Source: Candidatus Flexicrinis affinis
Lineage (GTDB): Bacteria > Chloroflexota > Anaerolineae > Aggregatilineales > Phototrophicaceae
Assembly (NCBI GenBank): GCA_016716525.1
Contig: JADJWE010000007.1
Coordinates: 248,001-312,000 of the forward strand
Reading direction: 5' to 3'
DNA length: 64,000 nucleotides
The first letter of the stretch is position 1, and each line of letters starts with the position of its first letter. This document shows, one piece after another, positions 17,859 to 27,741 of the stretch. Made by a program: the position numbers and the translations under genes. A model generated the notes under the pieces. The model searched no databases and was not told the DNA's origin. It worked only from the letters and a program-made list of their open reading frames with translations.

Positions 17859-19253
17859 ATGAGCGAGATTCAACGCACCTACACGCCCGTCGACGGATCG
17901 CTGTTCCTTGAGCGGGAACTGGCAAACGACACGCAGATCGAAGACGTACTCACACACGCCGAGGCCGCCCAAGCGGGATGGCGAGCGGCCTCGATTGCCG
18001 ATCGCGCAGCGGCCTGCACGGCGCTGGTCGACTGGCTCGTGGCGCGCAAGGATCAGCTCGGCGAAGAGCTGACGTGGCAGATGGGCCGGCCGGTGCGCTA
18101 TACGCCCAACGAGATCGCCGGCGGCTTTCAGGAGCGCGCGCGGTACATGATCGGCGTTGCGCCGGAGACGCTGGCCAACATCCAACCCGCACCCAAAGAG
18201 GGTTTCCGCCGTTTCATTCGCCGTGAGCCGGTCGGGACGGTCCTGGTGCTGGCCCCGTGGAATTATCCGTGGCTAACCGCCGTCAACGCCGTCATCCCCG
18301 CGCTGATGGCGGGCAACAGCGTAATCCTCAAGCACTCCGATCAAACGCCGTTGGTGGCCGAACGGCTCACCGAAGCAGCGCACGCGGCGGGCATGCCCGC
18401 CGGCGTATTCCAACACATCCACATGACACATGAGGCGGTCGCTCGCGTGATTCAAGACCCGCGCGTCGACGCGGTCGTGTTCACGGGATCGGTGGCGGGA
18501 GGTCATGCCGTGACGCAGGCAGCCAGCACGCGCTTCGTGCGCGTGGCGACCGAGTTGGGCGGCAAAGACCCGGCCTATGTGCGCGCCGACGCTGGCCTGC
18601 CCTTCGCGATAGAGAACGTCATGGACGGCGTGCTGTTCAACTCCGGCCAGTCCTGCTGCGCGGTCGAACGCATCTACGTGCATCAGGACGTATATCAGTC
18701 GTTCGTGGACGGCGCGGTGGCGCTCACCAACAGCTATATGTTGGGCAATCCGCTGGGGTCGGACGTCACGCTCGGCCCGCTGGTGCGTACACGCGCTGCC
18801 GACTTCGTGCGCGGGCAGATCGCGGAAGCGGTCGCGCATGGCGCGCAGGCGCTCATCGACCCTGTGCGCTTCCCGGATGACCGGCCCGACTCGCCCTATC
18901 TGGCACCGCAGATTCTGGTCAACGTCGATCACACGATGCGCGTGATGAGCGAGGAAAGCTTCGGCCCGGTCGTCGGCATCATGCCGGTCAAGGACGACAT
19001 GGAAGCGGTGCGCCTGATGAACGACAGCGTCTACGGCCTGACGGCATCGATCTGGACGCGCGATGTCGACGCAGCGATCGCGCTCGGCGGGCAGATCGAG
19101 GCCGGAACGGTGTACATGAACCGGTGCGATTACCTCGATCCGGCGCTGGTGTGGACGGGTGTCAAAGACAGCGGGCGCGGCATGTCGCTGTCGGTACTGG
19201 GTTACGAGCATTTCACGCAGGCCAAATCGTACCACCTGCGAATCGCGACATGA
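17859..19253 (+). CDS. Aldehyde dehydrogenase family protein (NAD(P)-dependent)
   Basis: 464 residues, normal for the family. Catalytic Cys lies in NSGQSCCAVERIYV; general base Glu in ATELGGKDPAYV; the cofactor loop FTGSVAGGHAV and the APWNYPWLTAVNAVIPAL entrance are all present. A GTG twelve bases earlier, overlapping the SDR stop, is an alternative start. Oxidises an aldehyde to the acid; with the GS-like ligase and SDR upstream it would complete an amine or amino-alcohol oxidation route. The clustering is clear; the exact substrate is not. Confidence 0.9.
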   Translation: MSEIQRTYTPVDGSLFLERELANDTQIEDVLTHAEAAQAGWRAASIADRAAACTALVDWLVARKDQLGEELTWQMGRPVRYTPNEIAGGFQERARYMIGVAPETLANIQPAPKEGFRRFIRREPVGTVLVLAPWNYPWLTAVNAVIPALMAGNSVILKHSDQTPLVAERLTEAAHAAGMPAGVFQHIHMTHEAVARVIQDPRVDAVVFTGSVAGGHAVTQAASTRFVRVATELGGKDPAYVRADAGLPFAIENVMDGVLFNSGQSCCAVERIYVHQDVYQSFVDGAVALTNSYMLGNPLGSDVTLGPLVRTRAADFVRGQIAEAVAHGAQALIDPVRFPDDRPDSPYLAPQILVNVDHTMRVMSEESFGPVVGIMPVKDDMEAVRLMNDSVYGLTASIWTRDVDAAIALGGQIEAGTVYMNRCDYLDPALVWTGVKDSGRGMSLSVLGYEHFTQAKSYHLRIAT

Positions 19254-19298
19254 GCGTATAGTAATGTCATCGCAATTTTGCAGCCGGGGGAACCTGCA

Positions 19299-19775
19299 AT
19301 GGACGCGCTGACAATCATGTTCTATGGCAACAAGACGCTTCTGGCAGCTCTTGAGGGGCTCGATCACGATCATTGGCTGGTGGGCGGCGTGTGCGGCGTG
19401 TGGTCGGTCAAGGACATCGTCGCCCACATGGCGTGCTACGAGCTGCTGATCGGCGATGTGTTCGGCATGTTCACCGGGGCGGCCGAAAAGCCTATGTTTG
19501 ACCGCATGGCGGCGTCGTATGAGACGTGGAACGACGATACGGTGGCCGAGCGGCGCCACCTCACGCCGCAAGCGGTGCTTGACGAGTACCACGCGGCGTA
19601 TACGGAGAAGATGGCGCGGGCCGAGGCGATCGGCGCGGCCAAGCTGGCCGAGGTCGGGACGATTCCGTGGTACGGCGAAGGATACGCGCTGGACGATTAC
19701 ATCGTGTACACGGACTACGGCCATAAGCGCGAACATGCCGCGCAGATCATGGTCTACCGCGACACGTTGCGGTGA
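19299..19775 (+). CDS. DinB/ClbS-like four-helix protein
   Basis: 158 residues, start ATG 19299 behind GGGGGAA. Four-helix-bundle pattern with H21/H23 (LDHDHW), H42 (DIVAHMACYE) and H147 (GHKREHAAQIMVYR), the three-His arrangement that binds a metal in the DinB superfamily. Members act as thiol S-transferases (mycothiol/bacillithiol-type) or protect DNA (ClbS); many are uncharacterised. Variable region FDRMAASYETWNDDTVAERR resembles the ClbS/DUF1706 branch. One of four DinB-type domains in this window. Confidence 0.7.
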   Translation: MDALTIMFYGNKTLLAALEGLDHDHWLVGGVCGVWSVKDIVAHMACYELLIGDVFGMFTGAAEKPMFDRMAASYETWNDDTVAERRHLTPQAVLDEYHAAYTEKMARAEAIGAAKLAEVGTIPWYGEGYALDDYIVYTDYGHKREHAAQIMVYRDTLR

Positions 19776-19787
19776 ACTACGGCACCA

Positions 19788-20324
19788 CTATGAATCGGGT
19801 GTATAGCGCGGCACGTTAGGTTCAGGCGGCACGAAATCTCCCCATCCCTCGTCGATAGGAATTCGCGTGAGGTCTGGGAGCGTGTCGGCATCCGATGCGG
19901 CCATGGACTCGAACTCGCGACCGGTCGTGCCGTCTATCGCAAACAGGAAGGCGGTGACATCTGTCCTCCCGCCTGCCGATCCAAATCCGGCTAGTACAGG
20001 AACGTCGCCGCGAACCTCATATACAATCAGCTGAGAGTCGCGCGTGAGACCCTGACCCGCGAGCAGTTCGGGGGTGTCGTTTCGGTCGACCATAGTCATG
20101 AACTGCCCCACACTCATCACGACCATTTTTTCATAAGTGGGGGCACCAACAAGGCCGTATTGCTGCGCAGTTCGGCGCATGCCATCAAGCGCAACGTCCC
20201 GAGAGATGATGAGACCAGCAAAAGGGTCGTTCGACTGACCTGTCCGATTGGACAAGGCTATGATAGCGATCAACCCGCACAGGATTACTCCGAAAACACC
20301 AATAACGTGCCATCGGCTTAGCAT
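19788..20324 (-). CDS. Membrane-anchored protein of unknown function
   Basis: 178 residues from the start at 20324, where GGAG precedes by a normal distance; the frame extends to 20393 without support. One N-terminal membrane helix (about 6-25: VIGVFGVILCGLIAIIAL) anchors an exported domain. The domain is mixed alpha/beta with LLAGQGLTRDSQLIVYEVRGDVPV and FLFAIDGTTGRE-like segments and a Pro-rich acidic end. No family is recognised. The gene is flanked by converging and diverging neighbours and is probably monocistronic. Confidence 0.65.
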   Translation of the reverse strand: MLSRWHVIGVFGVILCGLIAIIALSNRTGQSNDPFAGLIISRDVALDGMRRTAQQYGLVGAPTYEKMVVMSVGQFMTMVDRNDTPELLAGQGLTRDSQLIVYEVRGDVPVLAGFGSAGGRTDVTAFLFAIDGTTGREFESMAASDADTLPDLTRIPIDEGWGDFVPPEPNVPRYTPDS

Positions 20325-20412
20325 GCGCTGCTCCACACATTCATGCGAAAAGTGTAGCACTCGATACGTTCTTGTACTTGACGCCAGAACCACGGATGCT
20401 TGATGACACCGC

Positions 20413-21570
20413 CTACATGACGAAGTGATAGGCCTCGATGCGCTGCGGGAAGATCACTTCGTCGAAGTCCGGGTACAGCCGCGAGAGGCGCGAGCGCGAT
20501 TGCAGCGGCGGGTAGGTCTTTTCCTTCGTCGTACGCCAATGATCCTCGGCCGGGTCGATCCAGATCGAAGGATCGAGGATAGGCGGGTCGACGGCATACA
20601 GCAACCGGCCGAACGTGCTGCGCGGCAATCCCGAATGGCCAATGACATGCGCGAGGCGGACGGGCCACGGCCCATCGTGCGGAAGCGCTATTCCGGGCGC
20701 GTGGCGCGCCAGCATACCCTCGACCATCGGCGGCGTCACACCGTAACGCGCCAGTAGTTCGGCCAGCGTCTTGACTCCAATCTGCGAGTAATAGCCATAG
20801 TCCAACACGACCGGGATGTAGTGTCCGCCGGAAGTCTCGCCCGCGTTACGGCGGATGATCGCCGTCCCGTCCGGGCCGACCAGCGCGCCGCCATTGCCGC
20901 CATGGGCATCGGCCACGCTCACGCCCAGCGTCGCCAGCGCCGCTTCAAGCAGGTTGCCGGCATCCTCGGCCATGCGCCGGTCAAGGTCGGGGCTGTTGAA
21001 GGCACGCACCTGTGGCAGGAGCTGGCAGTGCAGGCTGGCAGGATAGCCGCCGGCTTGAATTGCCTGACCGGCCGCGTCGTGAAACACCAGCTTGGTCGTG
21101 TGGCGCGGCATCAGGAACAGGTCCGACAACAGCAGCGGGTACGCTGGATCGCGGATCGGCTCGCCACTGGCGTCGAGCCGCACGTCGAATTCGTAGGCCG
21201 GGCGGCCGTTGGCAGTGATGGTGCGGACATGATGGTCCGGCACGAAGCGCAGTACGCGCCGCTGATCGCCGGCCGACACGCTGCCCTCACGGTGGCCGAT
21301 CACGATGGCATATCCGCCGTGACCAACCTCCTGCACGTCCATGAAACCGTAGCGGTAAGCGATCAGCGTCAGAAGTTCGTTCAGCCGCAGTTCTTCCCCG
21401 GCGAAGGTGATCGGCCGCTGTGCGACGCGGTCGAAGATCGCGGCGGCCTGCGGAATCTGGACCGCCGCGCCGAACATGAACTCGTCATCTAGCAGGGCGC
21501 GGTAATACGACACGATCCCGCGCAGTTGGTTGGCGAGGGGTTCAAGCTCGGGAAGGATTTGGCGCGGCAT
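20413..21570 (-). CDS. Divergent protein-kinase-fold / phosphotransferase-like protein
   Basis: 385 residues with scattered kinase landmarks in the right order: a Gly-rich loop VGHGGYAIVIG (82-92), a strand RRVLRFVPD where Arg stands in place of the usual VAIK Lys, a Brenner-type catalytic loop VADAHGGNGG with D221 and N226 exactly four residues apart, and LDYGYY (256-261) in place of DFG with D257. The family is not one I can name. It could phosphorylate a small molecule or be a pseudokinase; the missing Lys argues for caution. It follows the MFS carrier on the same strand. Confidence 0.6.
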   Translation of the reverse strand: MPRQILPELEPLANQLRGIVSYYRALLDDEFMFGAAVQIPQAAAIFDRVAQRPITFAGEELRLNELLTLIAYRYGFMDVQEVGHGGYAIVIGHREGSVSAGDQRRVLRFVPDHHVRTITANGRPAYEFDVRLDASGEPIRDPAYPLLLSDLFLMPRHTTKLVFHDAAGQAIQAGGYPASLHCQLLPQVRAFNSPDLDRRMAEDAGNLLEAALATLGVSVADAHGGNGGALVGPDGTAIIRRNAGETSGGHYIPVVLDYGYYSQIGVKTLAELLARYGVTPPMVEGMLARHAPGIALPHDGPWPVRLAHVIGHSGLPRSTFGRLLYAVDPPILDPSIWIDPAEDHWRTTKEKTYPPLQSRSRLSRLYPDFDEVIFPQRIEAYHFVM

Positions 21571-21610
21571 TTCGGCGGTCCGTTGAGCGGGGCGGTCCCG
21601 ATAATACCGG

Positions 21611-21643
21611 GCGATCGGCCGTGCTCAAAATTCGGCCGATCGC
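21611..21643. repeat. Perfect 11-base inverted repeat between kinase-like and MFS genes
   Basis: GCGATCGGCCG at 21611-21621 and CGGCCGATCGC at 21633-21643 with an 11-base AT-rich loop, immediately 3' of the MFS stop. A shorter palindrome lies next to it. No T-run, so perhaps a mRNA-stabilising hairpin or protein site. Confidence 0.5.
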
Positions 21644-21645
21644 GC

Positions 21646-22896
21646 TCAATCCGCGGCGGCGGCGGCAGGGACAGGCCGTGCGACGCCACGGCCCTTGATC
21701 CCCAGCGTCAGGCCGGAGGCGACGATGCCCATGATTGCCGCGCTGATGAAGATGAGATGGTAGTCGCCCAAGTGATCGCGGAAGAACCCGCCGGCAAAGC
21801 TGGCGATCCCCGCGCCGATCATGTGCGAGCAGTAGATCCAGCCGTAGATCGACCCTAAAGACTTACGGCCAAAGCGTTCCGCCGTAAGGTTGATCGTCGG
21901 CGGCACGGTGGCGACCCAGTCGAAGCCGTAGATGATGGTGAACAGCAGCATGCCCTGCATTTCGAGCACGAATGGCAGCGCGGCGAGGCTGAGCGCGCGG
22001 AAGCCGTAGTACGTCGCCAGCAGCTTGCGGTTGTCGAAGCGTTCGCTGAGCGCGCCGCTGATGAGCGACCCGACGATGTTCATCACGCCCATGACGGCGA
22101 TCGCGCCGGCCATCTCGGCCTCGACGAAGCCGTGTTCGAGCGCGTGCGGCAGCAGATGCGTGCCGATCATGCCGTTGGTGGTGTAGCCGCACACGAAGAA
22201 GCTGCCGGCCAGCAGCCAGAAATCGCGCGTGCGGATCGCTTCGCGCAGCGGCGTCGTGCGGCTGTCGGCAAGCACAGCCGACGCAGACAACGCTTTGCCC
22301 CACGCCGTCGTGCGCGCGTCCTCCGGTGAACTGCGCATGAACACTAGCGCAAGCCCGCCCGCCGCGATACCTGCGCCGACCAGCACGAGGATCACCGCAC
22401 GCCAGTTGCCGCCGGTGCCCGCCGCGATCAGCGTGGGCGTAAACAGGAACTGCCCTGCCGCGGCCGCCGCGCTGAACAACCCCAGCACCATGCCGCGCTT
22501 GACGTTGAACCAGCGCGTCGCCACGGTCGCGCCCAGCGTGCCGGCCACCGCGCCGGTGCCGATGCCGACGACCACGCCCCACCACAAGTGGAACTGCCAG
22601 AGCTGATCCATCGTCAGCATGAGCGCGAGGCCGGCGGTAATCACGGCCAGCCCGCCCAGCAGCACGCGCCTCGGCCCGAAGCGATCCATCAGCGCGCCGC
22701 CCAACGGAGCGCCGAAGCCAAACACGAACAGGCTAATCGCGACCGCGAACGACGTCTCGGAGCGCGTCCAGCCGAATTCGACTTCAAGCGGCACCAGCAC
22801 CACGCTCGGCGCGGTTCGCACGCCCGCCGACGTCAGCAGGCCGAGAAACGTAACAACGGCAACGATCCAAGCGTAGTGCAGTCGACGCGTGGTCAT
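21646..22896 (-). CDS. Major facilitator superfamily transporter (monocarboxylate/oxalate carrier-like)
   Basis: 416 residues with twelve hydrophobic segments in two six-helix halves. The loop 2-3 motif GALMDRFGPRRVLLGG is intact, and WFNVKRGMVLGLFSAAAAAGQ resembles the RGxAxG motif of the OxlT/MCT branch. Tail is cytoplasmic. Such carriers exchange small carboxylates or act as facilitators of unknown substrates. Start is the ATG at 22896, a natural MCT-type N-terminus (HYAWIVAVVTFLGLL). No adjacent catabolic gene specifies the substrate. Confidence 0.9.
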   Translation of the reverse strand: MTTRRLHYAWIVAVVTFLGLLTSAGVRTAPSVVLVPLEVEFGWTRSETSFAVAISLFVFGFGAPLGGALMDRFGPRRVLLGGLAVITAGLALMLTMDQLWQFHLWWGVVVGIGTGAVAGTLGATVATRWFNVKRGMVLGLFSAAAAAGQFLFTPTLIAAGTGGNWRAVILVLVGAGIAAGGLALVFMRSSPEDARTTAWGKALSASAVLADSRTTPLREAIRTRDFWLLAGSFFVCGYTTNGMIGTHLLPHALEHGFVEAEMAGAIAVMGVMNIVGSLISGALSERFDNRKLLATYYGFRALSLAALPFVLEMQGMLLFTIIYGFDWVATVPPTINLTAERFGRKSLGSIYGWIYCSHMIGAGIASFAGGFFRDHLGDYHLIFISAAIMGIVASGLTLGIKGRGVARPVPAAAAAD

Positions 22897-23140
22897 GGGG
22901 TAAGCCTATGGACAGATAGCGCAAGGGCGATGTGTCAACTCTAAGGTTCGGGCGGTGTGGGTAACAAGGTCCAATTCGGCCCGTGGACACCGACAACTTG
23001 CCTGTCGTTATCACCTGTTCGCTTGGCGCGACATGAGTAAGTCTGCACAAATTGCGGCGCGGTGAACTATAATCTTCGCATAAACGCACGCAGGCAGCCC
23101 GAAAAACACCTCCGGGCCGCCCCTCAATGGAACAGTCGAC

Positions 23141-25924
23141 ATGTCGCATTTTCATGGTGTCAACGAGGGCTACGTCCTCGAACTGTACGACCGTTATCAG
23201 AAGCAACCGGACTCGGTGGACCCGCGCACACGGGCCTTCTTCGCGTCGTGGTCGCCCGAGGTGGTCGAGAACGGTTACGGCGCCACGGCTCACGGCGTGA
23301 GTCTGGATACCGTCGAACTGACGATGCGCGAGATTCACAAGGCCGTCGGTGCCGTAAACTTCGCGCAGGCGATCCGCCAGTTCGGCCATGTCGAAGCGCA
23401 GATCGACCCGCTCGGCACGCCGCGACCCGGCGATCCTGAACTGTCGCCGGAGTTCCACGGCATCAGTTGGGACGACCTGCGCGGCATCCCGGCCAGCCTC
23501 GTCGGCGGGCCGATCGCCGGCAGTGCGTCCAACGCGTTCGAAGCTATCAACCGCCTCTTGCAGGTGTATTGCGGCTCGATCGGCTTCGATAACGACCATA
23601 TCCGTATTCCCGAGGAGCGAAACTGGCTGCGCGAGGCGGCCGAGAGCGGGCGCTACCGCTTCAACTGGTCGCAGTCGCTGACCGTGCCGATGCTCAATCG
23701 GCTCACACAAGTCGAGGCGTTCGAGCAGTTCCTGCAGAACACCTTCCCGACCAAATACCGCTTCTCGATCGAGGGACTGGACACGATGGTGCCCCTGCTC
23801 GACGAGATCGTGCGGCTGACGGCCACCAGCGTGACGACCACCATCGCGATCGCCATGGCGCACCGCGGGCGGCTCAACGTGCTGACGCATATCATGGGCA
23901 AGCCGTACGCGCAAATCTTGAGCGAGTTTCGCGACGCGCTGATCGTCGACGAGGTCGGCTACACCGTTGGTGACGTCAAGTACCACAAGGGCGTGCAGTA
24001 CGAAGTCGGCAAGAACGCCAACGGAGAGCCGCTGGTCGTGACCATGCCGCCCAACCCAAGCCACCTCGAGTTCGTCAACCCGGTCGCGGTCGGCATGGCG
24101 CGCGCCGCTGGCACCCGCACCGATCACCCCGGCGCGGCGAAGTTCGACCACGAACTGACACTCCAAGTGTTGATCCACGGCGACGCGGCGTTCCCCGGAC
24201 AGGGCATCGTCGCCGAAACGTTCAACCTGTCGCTGCTGCCCGGCTATTGGACCGGCGGGACGATCCACGTCATCGCCAACAACCAGCTCGGCTTCACGAC
24301 CTCGCCCGTCGATGGGCGCAGCACCTTGTACGCCAGCGACCTCGCCAAAGGCTTTAAGGTGCCGGTCATGCATGTCAACGCCGACGACCCGGCAGCCGTC
24401 CTCGAAACCGCGCGCATCGCCTACGCGTACCATCAGCGCTTCGGCAAGGACATCCTGATCGACCTCGTCGGCTACCGGCGTTACGGCCACAACGAGATGG
24501 ACGAGCCGAACTACACCCACCCGCTGATGTACCGCATCGTGCGCGATAAGAAGGGCGTGCGACAGGTGTGGGCCGATCGGCTGATCGAGAAGGGGCACAT
24601 CACCGCCACGACGGCGTCTTCGATGTACGACGAATACATCGCGCATCTGACCGAAATCAACGACACGTTGGCCCCGCCGGAAGAACTGCGCCCCGAACGC
24701 GCGCCCGATCCGCCGCAGGGCGCCGCCGCGGCGGTCGTCACCGCCGTGCCGATGGAGGCGCTCAAGGCGATCAACGACGGCCTTGCCAACGTCCCCGAGA
24801 AGTTCAATTTCACGTCGGTGCGCTTCAAGGGCACGCTCGCAAAACGGCGCGAAGCGTTCGATGACGTGGACGATCCGCGCATCGACTGGGCCACAGCCGA
24901 AGAACTCGCCTTCGCGACGATCCTCGCCGATGGCACCCCGGTGCGCCTGACCGGTCAGGACAGCGAGCGCGCGACGTTCAGCCAGCGCCACGCCGTCCTG
25001 CGCGACGCCAAGACCGGCGAGAAATGGGTGCCTTTGCATCACTTCCCGCAGGCGCGCGCCACCTTCGAGGTCTACAACAGCCCGTTGAGCGAGGCGGCGG
25101 TGCTCGGCTTCGAGTACGGGTACAGCGTGCAGGAGCCGTCGCGGTTGGTGCTGTGGGAGGCGCAGTACGGCGATTTCGCCAACGGCGCGCAGGTCATCAT
25201 CGACCAGTTCATCATGTCCGGCCGCGAGAAGTGGGGACAGACCCCCTCGCTGGTGCTGCTGCTGCCGCACGGCCACGAAGGGGCGGGCCCCGATCACTCG
25301 TCGGCGCGCCTTGAACGCTTCCTGCAAATGGCCGCCAAGATTAACAGCCGCATCGCCTACCCGACGACTGCCGCGCAGTACTTCCACCTGCTGCGCCGGC
25401 AGGCGCTGCTCTTGGAAACCGACCCGCTCCCGCTAGTCGTCATGGCACCCAAGTCGCTGCTGCGCAAGGAGTCGGTGTTCAGCCCGGCCCGGGAGCTGGC
25501 CGAAGGCCGCTGGCAGCCTGTTCTGCCGGACACGGCCGCAGACCCGTCCGCCGTCACGCGGCTCGTGTTGTGCAGCGGCAAGTACTACTACGATCTAGTC
25601 GAGAGCGAGCATCGCGCCAAGCATCCGGAGGTTGCGGTCGTCCGCGTCGAGCAGCTTTATCCGCTGCCCGTGCGCGAGCTGCGCGCGCTGGTTGAGTCGT
25701 ATCCGAACCTCGCCCAAATCGTGTGGGCGCAGGAGGAGCCGAAGAACTCCGGCGCTTGGGAGTACATCGGGTGGCGTCTGCGCAAGCTGGTTGAGGGTAA
25801 AATCCCGGTCGATTACGTCGGCCGGCGCCGCAGCGGCAGCGCCGCCGAGGGCAGCAAGAACGCGCATATCAAGAATCAGTCGCTGATCGTGGATTACGCG
25901 TTCAGCTGGCAGTTCGGCAAATAA
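23141..25924 (+). CDS. sucA: 2-oxoglutarate dehydrogenase E1 component
   Basis: 927 residues, full length. Thiamine-diphosphate enzyme decarboxylating 2-oxoglutarate and reductively succinylating E2. N-terminal E1 signature ([20 protein letters not shown]), [10 protein letters not shown] substrate His motif, GDAAFPGQG and [10 protein letters not shown] thiamine-binding loop, [16 protein letters not shown], and the C-terminal transketolase-like [20 protein letters not shown]. Followed 29 bases later by sucB; together they make most of the 2-oxoglutarate dehydrogenase complex. The lpd (E3) gene is not here. A TATAAT lies at 23068-23073, without a well-spaced -35. Confidence 0.97.
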   Translation: MSHFHGVNEGYVLELYDRYQKQPDSVDPRTRAFFASWSPEVVENGYGATAHGVSLDTVELTMREIHKAVGAVNFAQAIRQFGHVEAQIDPLGTPRPGDPELSPEFHGISWDDLRGIPASLVGGPIAGSASNAFEAINRLLQVYCGSIGFDNDHIRIPEERNWLREAAESGRYRFNWSQSLTVPMLNRLTQVEAFEQFLQNTFPTKYRFSIEGLDTMVPLLDEIVRLTATSVTTTIAIAMAHRGRLNVLTHIMGKPYAQILSEFRDALIVDEVGYTVGDVKYHKGVQYEVGKNANGEPLVVTMPPNPSHLEFVNPVAVGMARAAGTRTDHPGAAKFDHELTLQVLIHGDAAFPGQGIVAETFNLSLLPGYWTGGTIHVIANNQLGFTTSPVDGRSTLYASDLAKGFKVPVMHVNADDPAAVLETARIAYAYHQRFGKDILIDLVGYRRYGHNEMDEPNYTHPLMYRIVRDKKGVRQVWADRLIEKGHITATTASSMYDEYIAHLTEINDTLAPPEELRPERAPDPPQGAAAAVVTAVPMEALKAINDGLANVPEKFNFTSVRFKGTLAKRREAFDDVDDPRIDWATAEELAFATILADGTPVRLTGQDSERATFSQRHAVLRDAKTGEKWVPLHHFPQARATFEVYNSPLSEAAVLGFEYGYSVQEPSRLVLWEAQYGDFANGAQVIIDQFIMSGREKWGQTPSLVLLLPHGHEGAGPDHSSARLERFLQMAAKINSRIAYPTTAAQYFHLLRRQALLLETDPLPLVVMAPKSLLRKESVFSPARELAEGRWQPVLPDTAADPSAVTRLVLCSGKYYYDLVESEHRAKHPEVAVVRVEQLYPLPVRELRALVESYPNLAQIVWAQEEPKNSGAWEYIGWRLRKLVEGKIPVDYVGRRRSGSAAEGSKNAHIKNQSLIVDYAFSWQFGK

Positions 25925-25953
25925 CTTCGCAGGCCGAGGGGAGATCAGGTGTT

Positions 25954-27243
25954 ATGGCAGTGAATATCACCGTACCGGAACTCAGCGAATCCGTGTCCGA
26001 GGCGACAGTCGCCGAGTGGATGGTTAACGTGGGCGATGCCGTGAAGGCCGGCGATGTGCTGGTCACGTTGGAGACCGACAAGGTCGCCGTGGAAGTAACG
26101 GCCGATTCGGACGGCGTGGTCGCGTCGATCGACCAGCCTGCCGGCAGCGACGTCAAGGCCAAGCAGGTGCTCGGCACGTTGGATGCCAACGGCGCCGCTG
26201 GTACTCCCGCGCCTGCACAGCCCGCCGCCGACAAGAAGGCAGAGACGACCGAGGCCCCGCGCAAGACCGGCCCGCTCGACATCTCCGACCGCCCGACCGC
26301 GACCCTGCCCGCCGTGGGCGCTGAAGGCACGAAAGCGACGCCGGTCGCGCAGCGTGTGGCCGCGGCCCACAACGTGCCGGTCGATCAAGTCCCGGCCAGC
26401 GGCGGCAAGGTGACGAAAGCCGACGTGCAGAGCTACGTCGAGCAGCAGCAGAAGCCCGCATCGGCTCCTGCGCCCGCGGCACCACCAGCGAAGATCACCA
26501 GCACACAGCAGGTCTTGGCCCTCGGGACCTCCACCGCTAACGGCCGCAAGGAAGAGCGGGTGCGCCTCTCGCGCCGCCGCCAGACCATCGCCCGGCGCCT
26601 GATCGAAGCGCAGTCGACCGCAGCTATGCTGACGACCTTCAACGAGATCGACATGAGCGCGGTGATCGACATCCGCACGCGCCGCAAAGAGGCGTTCCAG
26701 AAGAAGCATGGTATCGGCCTCGGCTTCAGCTCGTTCTTCGTCAAGGCGTCGATCGGCGCACTCAAGGCGTTTCCGGCGGTCAACGCCGAAATTCAGGACC
26801 GCGATGTCGTCTACAAGCACTACTACGACATCGGCATTGCTATCGGCGCGGAAGAGGGGTTGGTCGTGCCGGTGCTGCGCGACGCCGACAAGCTGAGCTT
26901 CGCCGCCATCGAGCAGGCGATCAAGGACTATGCGCAGCAAGCCAAGGACGGTACGCTGTCAATCGAGTCGTTGATGGGCGGCACGTTTACCATCACCAAC
27001 GGCGGCATTTTCGGCTCGATGATGTCGACGCCGATCCTCAACCCGCCGCAGGTCGGCATTCTCGGCTTGCACGCGATCAAGGACCGGCCGGTGGTGGTCG
27101 ATGGCCAAATCGCCATTCGGCCGATGATGTACGTCGCGCTGACCTACGATCACCGCATCATCGACGGGCGCGAGGCGGTGCAGTTCCTCGTGAAGATCAA
27201 GGAATTGATCGAGGAACCGGAGCAGCTTCTGCTCGAGGGATAG
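25954..27243 (+). CDS. sucB: 2-oxoglutarate dehydrogenase E2 (dihydrolipoyllysine succinyltransferase)
   Basis: 429 residues. Lipoyl domain 1-78 with K43 in ETDKVAVEV as the lipoylation site; an Ala/Pro-rich hinge; a peripheral E1/E3-binding domain ([20 protein letters not shown], about 130-165); catalytic acyltransferase core with the H400-x3-D404 pair in [15 protein letters not shown]. The [11 protein letters not shown] pattern identifies the succinyl rather than acetyl branch, and sucA lies immediately upstream. A GAGGGGAGA site precedes the start. It ends just before a strong terminator. Confidence 0.97.
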   Translation: MAVNITVPELSESVSEATVAEWMVNVGDAVKAGDVLVTLETDKVAVEVTADSDGVVASIDQPAGSDVKAKQVLGTLDANGAAGTPAPAQPAADKKAETTEAPRKTGPLDISDRPTATLPAVGAEGTKATPVAQRVAAAHNVPVDQVPASGGKVTKADVQSYVEQQQKPASAPAPAAPPAKITSTQQVLALGTSTANGRKEERVRLSRRRQTIARRLIEAQSTAAMLTTFNEIDMSAVIDIRTRRKEAFQKKHGIGLGFSSFFVKASIGALKAFPAVNAEIQDRDVVYKHYYDIGIAIGAEEGLVVPVLRDADKLSFAAIEQAIKDYAQQAKDGTLSIESLMGGTFTITNGGIFGSMMSTPILNPPQVGILGLHAIKDRPVVVDGQIAIRPMMYVALTYDHRIIDGREAVQFLVKIKELIEEPEQLLLEG

Positions 27244-27271
27244 CACCCTGACTCCCGACCTCACAACCAGC

Positions 27272-27298
27272 ACGGGCGGCCGCTTGGCCGCCCGTTTT
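27272..27298 (+). terminator. Rho-independent terminator of sucA-sucB
   Basis: Perfect 10-base stem ACGGGCGGCC / GGCCGCCCGT with GCTT loop (27282-27285), followed by TTT. Confidence 0.9.
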
Positions 27299-27310
27299 AC
27301 GATGTAGTAT

Positions 27311-27433
27311 GTGGAGGCGTTGCCTCCACACCTCCACAAGGGATTTGCACCCCTTGACCCCGTTTCTGCGGATTGGCCTCTCGAGCGAGGCCGATCCGCG
27401 GTAATGGGAGTCCAGAGGGCGAAAGCCTTCTGG
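27311..27433 (+). repeat. Structured intergenic repeat, copy B
   Basis: Hairpins in the same order as copy A: GTGGAGGC/GCCTCCAC (27311-27329); AAGGG/CCCTT around ATTTGCAC (27338-27355); a 13-pair stem with one T-G pair (27368-27399, GCGGATTGG start); CCAGAGGGC/GCCTTCTGG with GAAA tetraloop and one wobble (27412-27433). The last hairpin of copy A is not clear here. Confidence 0.82.
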
Positions 27434-27741
27434 CAGGGTTTAGAACGGTGTCCTAAGCTGCAGCCCCCGCACACGCCAGCAATCTTCCCAAGATCGCCCC
27501 TGCTCCCGTCTTTCACCCTGCCGTTGAACGACGTATTCTCGCTTCCAACGTGGTTGACGCAGCAAGAATCCCCGTAGGTTATGCCCCCTCATTTCGCCGT
27601 AAAAACACCATCGGCGGGCTGATACCGGCTTCCCCTACGTACGTTTGTGACGCCTGTATCAATGTTGACGCGGCATTTCCAAATATGTTACCCGTACGTC
27701 TTGCGCTTCGGCGCGTGCCTTACTATTGCGAGGGAAGAGTT

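Larger units (their letters stand above)
27244..27741. other. 498-base gene-free stretch between sucB and the sugar-transport operon
   Basis: Holds the sucB terminator (27272-27298) and repeat copy B (27311-27433). The remaining 300 bases are AT-richer; no gene is apparent. TTGACG at 27665-27670 resembles a -35 but I find no well-spaced -10 before the transporter start at 27742. Confidence 0.6.

Noticed and set aside
22897..23140. Possible riboswitch or small RNA ahead of sucA
   Set aside because: The 244-base gap contains only a TATAAT at 23068 and no conserved riboswitch layout that I can recognise.
22784..25387. 867-residue minus-strand frame opposite sucA
   Set aside because: It is antisense to sucA, with composition of GC-rich third-position shadowing (Arg/Asp/Gln-rich, no recognisable domain). 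sucA is intact and certain.
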